A stretch of DNA of 46,300 bases from Acidimicrobiaceae bacterium (GTDB lineage Bacteria; Actinomycetota; Acidimicrobiia; Acidimicrobiales; RAAP-2). The stretch is taken from positions 1-46,300 of the forward strand of contig PLEI01000079.1 of assembly GCA_003136415.1 (NCBI GenBank), written 5' to 3'. The translations under genes and the position numbers were made by a program. The notes below the pieces were generated by a model, which worked only from the letters and a program-made list of their open reading frames with translations, was not told the DNA's origin and made no database searches. Below are positions 41,581-46,300 of the stretch, piece after piece. The number at the start of each line of letters is the position of its first letter. Position 1 is the stretch's first letter.

Positions 41581-42087
41581 GTGGGCCGCGTCCTTCTCCT
41601 GAACGCCACCTTTGAGCCATTACAGCTCGTGAGTGAGCGGCGCGCCGTGGTTTTGCTCCTCGCCGGCAGAGCCGAACCCATCGCCACCGCCGAGGTCCCG
41701 CCAGTATGTCGCTCGACTTCGGTGACCGTGACCATTCCCTCGATCGTGCGCCTTCATGACATGGTGCGTCTGCCATCGAAGGTACGTACGCCGCCCCTGA
41801 CGCGGCGTTCACTCCTTCTTCGCGACGGATACCGCTGCGCGTACTGCCTCGAACACGCTGACACTATTGACCACGTGGTGCCGCGCAGTCGCGGTGGGCG
41901 TCACGAGTGGACCAATGTGGTGGCCGCTTGTCGCCGGCACAACATGCAAAAGGGGGACCGCTTGCTCGAGGAGATCGGCTGGCGGATGCACTTCGAACCT
42001 CGAATCCCCGACGGACCCTGGTGGCGGTGGCGACATGTTCCCGACCCCGATCCGCTGTGGGCGCCGTTCCTGCCCCGCGCCTCGTGA
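41581..42087 (+). CDS. HNH endonuclease of the actinobacterial chromosomal type
   Basis: 168 residues. The N-terminal strand-rich part VLLLNATFEPLQLVSERRAV with LLLAGRAEPI is seen in many HNH proteins of this type. The core is RRSLLLRDGYRCAYC followed by DTIDHVVPRSRGGRHEWTNV and VAACRRHNMQKGDR, with CxxC, the catalytic DH, Asn in WTN and CxxHN-K, so all HNH residues are present. GTG 41581 starts ten bases after the previous stop. These genes are chromosomal and not obviously phage-linked; role unknown, perhaps DNA repair. The stop overlaps the next gene (GTGA). Confidence 0.9.
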   Translation: MGRVLLLNATFEPLQLVSERRAVVLLLAGRAEPIATAEVPPVCRSTSVTVTIPSIVRLHDMVRLPSKVRTPPLTRRSLLLRDGYRCAYCLEHADTIDHVVPRSRGGRHEWTNVVAACRRHNMQKGDRLLEEIGWRMHFEPRIPDGPWWRWRHVPDPDPLWAPFLPRAS

Positions 42088-42743
42088 AGGGCGCGGTTGA
42101 GGAGCTCTACGACTACGGCGTCCTTCGAGCCCTCACCTCGCCCACGATGTTGATCGTCCGCACGTCGAAGCCGACCTTCGTCCTCGGGGGTAGCCAGTCT
42201 CTCGACGTACTTGATGAAGAGCGGCGCCGCCACGTCGCAGTGCGTCGCCGTCGTGGCGGGGGCGGAGTGGTTCTCTTGCAACCCGATGACGTATGGATCG
42301 ACTGGTGGATTCCCGCCAATGACGATCGCTGGTCGCCCGACGTGCACGTGACCTCGAGACGCGTGGGCGAGTGGTGGCGCGTGGTCCTCACCGCTCGTCT
42401 CGACCGCGACGTCGTGATGCACCAGGGTGCGCTCGCGGGTGATTCGGCGTGGCGCGTGGCGTGCTTCGCTGGCCGCGGTCCGGGAGAAATCTTCGTCGAC
42501 GATCACAAGGTGGTGGGCGTAACCCAATGGCGAGTTCGCGAGGGCGTCTTTGTCTCGACCGTACTGCCCGCGCATCATTCGAACGCGGTACTCGAATTGT
42601 TGGTGCAGGTTCCCGACGGCCTCGCGAGTGCGCTCGAACATCACACCTTGGGGTCCCTCGGCCTCGACGGCGACGACGTCACCGAAGCGCTCATTGGACA
42701 GTCTCATCCCGTGGACGTGCGTCAACTCTTTTTATCCGTCTGA
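42084..42743 (+). CDS. LplA/biotin-lipoate ligase-family protein
   Basis: 219 residues from GTG 42084, which overlaps the HNH stop. The lipoyl-AMP pocket motif is RRRRGGGGVVLLQPDDVWID (family R-R-x-GGGG-V-h-D), and the later DDHKVVGVTQWR corresponds to the G-x-K-I-x-G-x-x-Q motif with the catalytic Lys. The family makes or transfers lipoyl, octanoyl or biotinyl groups. It is shorter than LplA and lacks the C-terminal accessory domain. The specific substrate is not evident. It is the last gene before the mraZ promoter. Confidence 0.8.
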   Translation: MKGAVEELYDYGVLRALTSPTMLIVRTSKPTFVLGGSQSLDVLDEERRRHVAVRRRRGGGGVVLLQPDDVWIDWWIPANDDRWSPDVHVTSRRVGEWWRVVLTARLDRDVVMHQGALAGDSAWRVACFAGRGPGEIFVDDHKVVGVTQWRVREGVFVSTVLPAHHSNAVLELLVQVPDGLASALEHHTLGSLGLDGDDVTEALIGQSHPVDVRQLFLSV

Positions 42744-42850
42744 CCCTTCACCTCTCCTGAGGGGCGTAGCGCGACGCCACCCCACCCTTGTCCGCACTCG
42801 CGCGTCCAAGCTGGCACTTTCGACCCAAAATTGTCACAATTTGGCGAGTA

Positions 42851-42896
42851 GTGGTGTCTGGTGGAGTATGGTGGTGCGAAGTGGAGCAGAGTGGAG
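42851..42896 (+). promoter_or_regulatory. MraZ box: five GTGG(A/T)G repeats at exact 10-bp steps
   Basis: GTGGTG, GTGGAG, GTGGTG, GTGGAG and GTGGAG occur at 42851, 42861, 42871, 42881 and 42891, each followed by a 4-base spacer. MraZ binds direct repeats of this type upstream of its own gene and thereby controls the division cluster. Five copies are more than the three or four usually described. The array ends 18 bases before the mraZ start. Confidence 0.92.
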
Positions 42897-42914
42897 ATTC
42901 CACAAAGGGGTTTT

Positions 42915-43337
42915 ATGTTGTTGTTCGTCGGCCAGTTTCAGCATTCGCTGGATGATAAAGGTCGACTCATCCTGCCCGCGAAGTTCCGCCGGGAATTCGA
43001 AAATGGGGGACACCTCAGTCCCAATATGGATGGCTGTGTGGCGCTGTGGACGCCGGGCGAATTCGCCCGCAAGAGTGCTGAGTACCTCGAGGCGGGTCGT
43101 AACGGGTCCGCCGACGAGCGGCGCCAGTCACGCTTTTGGGCGACGAACTCCTCTGAAGTAGAGATCGACCGCCAGGGTCGTTTCGCCCTGCCCCCGGTGA
43201 TTCGCGACTTCGGCCAGCTCGAGGGCGACGCCATCATCGCGGGAAATCTGGATCACATAGAGCTGTGGAACCCGCAGCGCTACGCGGCGCAGGTGAGCGT
43301 CGCGGAAGAGACCTTTATTCGAGGCAGCGACGAGTGA
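42915..43337 (+). CDS. mraZ: Transcriptional regulator MraZ
   Basis: 140 residues with two AbrB-like swapped-hairpin DNA-binding domains. Landmarks are LFVGQFQHSLDDKGRLILPA-KFRREF in the first half and EVEIDRQGRFALPPVIRDFG in the second. It represses or tunes the division operon by binding repeated GTGG boxes, here directly upstream. ATG 42915 has AAAGGGG four bases upstream. The stop shares four bases with a GTG at 43334 (GTGA) that could start rsmH. Confidence 0.96.
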   Translation: MLLFVGQFQHSLDDKGRLILPAKFRREFENGGHLSPNMDGCVALWTPGEFARKSAEYLEAGRNGSADERRQSRFWATNSSEVEIDRQGRFALPPVIRDFGQLEGDAIIAGNLDHIELWNPQRYAAQVSVAEETFIRGSDE

Positions 43338-43450
43338 AAGAAGGAAGAACGCAGTATCGGCCGCGGACCATGCGCAGCCTGGCAATCGCCGAGCGGGAAA
43401 GGGCAATATTCTCCGCCCGCCCTCCCCGTTCGACGATTGAAAGGCTGCAG

Positions 43451-44389
43451 ATGGCCCAGGACCACTACCACCAGCCTGTTCTCGAACGAGAAATCGTCGA
43501 GTTCTTCGCCAGCCAGAGCGCTGGAGTGCTCGTCGACGCCACGTTGGGCGGCGGCGGCCACAGCGCAGCGTTGCTCGACGCCTCGCCCTCACGACGCATC
43601 ATCGGCATCGACCGAGACCCCGAAGCGCGCGCCGCTGCGGCGTTGCGATTGGCGCCGTACGACACCCGTGTGCGTATCGTGGCGGCGACTTTCGCCACCA
43701 TGGGCGACGTCGTGCACGAACAGGCCGACTTCCTCTCGGGCGAAACCGTGACCGGCATCTTGATGGACCTCGGCGTCTCGTCGCACCAACTCGACGAATC
43801 GAGCCGGGGCTTCTCCTTTCGCGTTGACGCACCCCTCGATATGCGCATGGACCCGACTGAGGGAATCACTGCGGCCCAGTACCTAGCGAGTGCGGATCTC
43901 CATGATTTTGTCCGGTTGCTACGCGCTAATGGCGAGGACCGCTTTGCTGGTGCCATCGCGCGCTCAGTTCTTGAGCGTCAGCCCCAGACGACGGGCGAAC
44001 TCACCGAAGCCGTGGAGCGAGCGGTGCCGATGGCCGCGCGTCGTCGTGGTCACGTCGCGACCCGGGTATTCCAAGCGCTGCGCATCGTGGTGAATGACGA
44101 AATGAACGAGCTCGACCTCGGACTCGAGGGAGCGATCAACGTGCTGGCTCCCGGCGGACTTCTCGCGGTGATCTCGTACCACTCGGGTGAGGACCGCGCC
44201 GTGAAGTCGGCGCTGCACGAGGCGTCGACCGGCGGATGCCACTGTCCCTACGAACTCGGCTGCGTCTGCGGCGCGGTGCCTCGCGTCAATTTGACCAAGG
44301 CCAGCGCCCTGTTGGCCACGGCCCGCGAGGTTGACGACAATCCTCGTGCACGTTCGGCGCGCCTGCGCACGGCCCAAAAGGTGGCCTAG
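43451..44389 (+). CDS. rsmH: 16S rRNA (cytosine-1402-N4)-methyltransferase RsmH (MraW)
   Basis: 312 residues from ATG 43451. SAM site DATLGGGGHSAALLDA, then GIDRDPEA and MDLGVSSHQLDESSRGFSF-RVDAPLDMRMDP. The C-terminal catalytic-area motif is SYHSGEDRAVK, where the family usually has SFHSLEDR. A Cys-rich segment GGCHCPYELGCVCGA may bind zinc. The start is chosen at 43451 (GAAAGG upstream; product begins AQDHYHQPVLEREIVEFF as in the family). A longer form from GTG 43334 (GTGA with mraZ) would add 39 basic residues. The stop shares one base with ftsL. Confidence 0.94.
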   Translation: MAQDHYHQPVLEREIVEFFASQSAGVLVDATLGGGGHSAALLDASPSRRIIGIDRDPEARAAAALRLAPYDTRVRIVAATFATMGDVVHEQADFLSGETVTGILMDLGVSSHQLDESSRGFSFRVDAPLDMRMDPTEGITAAQYLASADLHDFVRLLRANGEDRFAGAIARSVLERQPQTTGELTEAVERAVPMAARRRGHVATRVFQALRIVVNDEMNELDLGLEGAINVLAPGGLLAVISYHSGEDRAVKSALHEASTGGCHCPYELGCVCGAVPRVNLTKASALLATAREVDDNPRARSARLRTAQKVA

Positions 44390-44871
44390 TGAGCGTCGTC
44401 AGCCTTCCTCGTCGCGACGTAGTGGTACCGCGTTCGCAACCTTCGCCGACGCGTACGCGGGTTCGCCCCTCGACGCGCGTCGCCCCTACGCCAACGACCC
44501 GTCGTGAGACGCGGACCCGCCACGCCCACTCCCGGGGTCGTCTGGCGTCAATCTCAGTACTGAAGAAATCGGTCGCCATCGTAGTGCTGGCGGTCGTGGT
44601 GTCCCTCTTTGGTTCGATGCTCGAGACCAATCGTCAGGTCCAGCTGCACCAACTCCAGAGCCAGGTTCTTCAGGGTCAATCGGCCTACGCCGCCCAGGTC
44701 GGTTCGCTCTCGAACCTCTCCACGCCCAGCGAGGTCGTGTCCCAAGCCAACGCACTTCACCTCGTGAACCCCACTTCGGTGGCTCAGGTTCCTGCCACGT
44801 CGCTTGATGCGATCCTGCCCCTACCGAAGTTCTCAGGTTACGCGCCGGTCACATCAAGGACGACGCGGTGA
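44389..44871 (+). CDS. ftsL: FtsL-like cell-division protein
   Basis: 160-residue bitopic membrane protein. A long, basic, Pro/Thr-rich cytoplasmic tail (residues 1-58) leads into one helix SVAIVVLAVVVSLFGSML (about 61-78), followed by a coiled-coil-like segment QVQLHQLQSQVLQGQSAYAA and NLSTPSEVVSQANALHLV. Sequence identity of FtsL proteins is low, so the call rests on topology, the coiled coil and position between rsmH and ftsI. GTG 44389 overlaps the rsmH TAG by one base. It is expected to form the FtsQLB complex of the divisome. Confidence 0.85.
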   Translation: MSVVSLPRRDVVVPRSQPSPTRTRVRPSTRVAPTPTTRRETRTRHAHSRGRLASISVLKKSVAIVVLAVVVSLFGSMLETNRQVQLHQLQSQVLQGQSAYAAQVGSLSNLSTPSEVVSQANALHLVNPTSVAQVPATSLDAILPLPKFSGYAPVTSRTTR

Positions 44872-46300
44872 GCTCACACGCCTCTCCCACTCACGCGCGC
44901 CGCCAGATCAACCATCGTCCGTCGGGGCCGGCATTCTCGCCACGTCGACTGCAACTGGTGCGTGGGCTTTTCATCGTTCTCTTCGCCGCCTTGAGCGTGC
45001 GGCTCGTCGCTCTGCAAGTGGTCGATCACCCCCGCTACGCCGCGCTCTCAGTCAGCCAAGTTCGTCACGATCTCACCACCAACGCTTTACGCGCGGGAAT
45101 CTACGATCGCCACGGCGAGATCCTCGCCATCTCTGAGCCCACGTCGCTCGTGGTCGCCGACGACATGCAGATCACCCAGCCCAGCCAGGAGGCCCAGGCG
45201 CTGAGCGGCCTGGTGAAAATGCCGGTCGCCAGATTGACGACGCTGCTCTCGAAGAAGGGTTCGGGTAGCGGCTACGTCATATTGAATGGCCAACTCGATC
45301 TCACCGACGGCCGCAAGATTGCCAACGGGAACTTCGCGGGCATCGTGGTCCAGAGTGCCTCAAGTCGCACGTATCCCAATGGCACGTTGGCCGAATCCTT
45401 GCTCGGGCGCACCAATGCGGCCGGTGCCGGTTCCACGGGCCTCGAGTACCAGTACCAATCGAACCTGGCGGGCTTGACGGGCACCACCAGAGAGTTCGTG
45501 TCGTCCTCGGGCGTGGCGCTGCCGAGTACGTACAGCCGGGTTATCAAGCCAGCCCAGCCCGGTGTGGGTTTGGAGCTGACCATTGACGCACCCCTGCAGT
45601 TCGTCACCGAGCGAGCCCTGGCGACGCAGTTGCGCGCCGTGGGCGGGCTCACTGGAGTGGCCATTGTGATGGACGTCAAGACCGGTGAGATCTTTGCCGA
45701 CGCGTCTCTGGTCAACACCGCCACCAAAGCCGGCGTCCTGGGTCCGATTCCCGCGTGGGGCACGTCGGTGGGCGTGCCCGGGGTCGAACAATCAATCAAC
45801 AATCTGGCCTTCACCCAGGCCTATGAGCCGGGTTCGGTCTTCAAGGTCGTGACGTTCTCCGCGGCCCTCGGTGCGGGAGTCATCACGCCCTCGAGTGTGT
45901 TTGCCGTTCCCAACTCGGTCGTGGTCGGCGGACGCTCCTTTCACGACGCGGAAAATCACGGACTCGAGCACCTGAGTGCCACCCAAGTACTGGCCCAGTC
46001 CTCAAATATCGGCACCTACGAGATCGGCACCAAGGTGGGGGAGAACGGCCTCCTCGCTCAGGTGCAACGTCTGGGATTCGGTCAACTCACCGCCCTCAAC
46101 TTCCCCGGCGAGACGGCCGGTCTGTTGGTCGACGCCGCCAATTGGTACGGCAGTGACCAGGTGGCATTGCCCATCGGCCAAGTCGACGCGATCCCACCGA
46201 TTCAGGTCCTCGACGCGTACAACACGATTGCCAATGGCGGAACTTTTGTCGAACCGCGTCTCGTGCGTGGCTACGTCGAACCCAATGGCACGACCAAGGC
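44868..46300 (+). CDS. ftsI: Septal peptidoglycan transpeptidase FtsI/PBP3, cut by the right window edge
   Basis: The 477 visible residues start at GTG 44868 (GTGA overlap with ftsL). A cytoplasmic tail leads to the membrane helix LVRGLFIVLFAALSVRLVAL, the dimerisation/pedestal domain begins RAGIYDRHGEILAISEPTSL, and the transpeptidase domain has the nucleophile in YEPGSVFKVVTFS (SxxK) and SSN in LAQSSNIGTYEIG (SxN). The KTG motif lies beyond the edge. It builds septal cell wall together with FtsW. It continues the mraZ-rsmH-ftsL order of the division cluster. Confidence 0.95.
   Translation, partial: MSSHASPTHARRQINHRPSGPAFSPRRLQLVRGLFIVLFAALSVRLVALQVVDHPRYAALSVSQVRHDLTTNALRAGIYDRHGEILAISEPTSLVVADDMQITQPSQEAQALSGLVKMPVARLTTLLSKKGSGSGYVILNGQLDLTDGRKIANGNFAGIVVQSASSRTYPNGTLAESLLGRTNAAGAGSTGLEYQYQSNLAGLTGTTREFVSSSGVALPSTYSRVIKPAQPGVGLELTIDAPLQFVTERALATQLRAVGGLTGVAIVMDVKTGEIFADASLVNTATKAGVLGPIPAWGTSVGVPGVEQSINNLAFTQAYEPGSVFKVVTFSAALGAGVITPSSVFAVPNSVVVGGRSFHDAENHGLEHLSATQVLAQSSNIGTYEIGTKVGENGLLAQVQRLGFGQLTALNFPGETAGLLVDAANWYGSDQVALPIGQVDAIPPIQVLDAYNTIANGGTFVEPRLVRGYVEPNGTTK

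Noticed and set aside
1..46300. CRISPR arrays, insertion sequences, toxin-antitoxin pairs or an intact prophage
   Set aside because: No regularly spaced repeats with unique spacers, no transposase or integrase motifs, and no toxin/antitoxin gene pair were seen. The only mobile-DNA trace is the HNH relic.

Overview
The window looks like a chromosomal segment of a GC-rich actinobacterium. The evidence is the Mec-CysO-CysM cysteine module, a DUF3040 protein at the head of an mraZ-rsmH-ftsL-ftsI division cluster, oligoribonuclease, many GTG starts, and 1- or 4-base stop/start overlaps almost everywhere. A deep-branching class such as Acidimicrobiia is plausible, but that placement is inference.

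Layout. 1-2564: branched-chain amino-acid ABC genes (livG partial, livM, livH) on the minus strand, preceded by a long leader with a duplicated operator-like 17-mer. 3006-5153: a pilin-like protein, a small membrane zinc-ribbon protein, two decayed genes (a Thr-rich exported protein and an HNH endonuclease), and a complete tmRNA gene on the minus strand whose tag reads AKPQLVLAA. 5322-7665: a YtrA-type gntR/ABC ATPase/permease operon. 7669-8622: a beta-propeller relic and smpB, the partner of the tmRNA.

8674-12953 (plus): mec-cysO-cysM, a decayed antisense DUF4279 gene, rph, rdgB and a LON-domain protein. 12958-15828 (minus): an FKBP isomerase, a DEAD-box RNA helicase fused to a C-terminal cold-shock domain, and a LysE exporter, followed by tRNA-Leu(UAG). 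16114-18797: clpP overlapping a Wzm/Wzt-type polysaccharide exporter pair. 18823-25025 (minus, except a 1-Cys peroxiredoxin): a PAS-PAS-GGDEF-EAL protein, a HAD phosphatase, an acyl-CoA synthetase and orn. 25074-28372 (plus): dut, tRNA-Gly(GCC) and a complete polar amino-acid ABC transporter.

28450-34636: an HSL-type esterase, a TetR/MFS divergent pair with a clear palindromic operator, a CaiB-type CoA transferase, and a single-chain carboxyltransferase with AccD-like and AccA-like halves. 34885-39959: an ABC-2 drug-type exporter, a Fur-family regulator, NhaA and a second 14-TM MFS pump. 40068-46300: DUF3040, ROK kinase, an unknown 83-residue protein, an HNH endonuclease and an LplA-like protein, mostly overlapping, then the division cluster headed by mraZ with five perfectly spaced 10-bp MraZ-box repeats. 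ftsI runs off the right edge.

How the genes work together: ssrA and smpB form the ribosome-rescue pair, and ClpP is the kind of protease that removes tagged products. rph, orn and the helicase form an RNA-processing theme. rdgB and dut clean the nucleotide pool. No single novel multi-gene system stands out as certain. The most unusual items are the helicase/cold-shock fusion, the HNH relic abutting the 3' end of ssrA, CysO with two residues beyond its diglycine, the clpP-exporter coupling, and the tightly coupled uncharacterised run upstream of mraZ.
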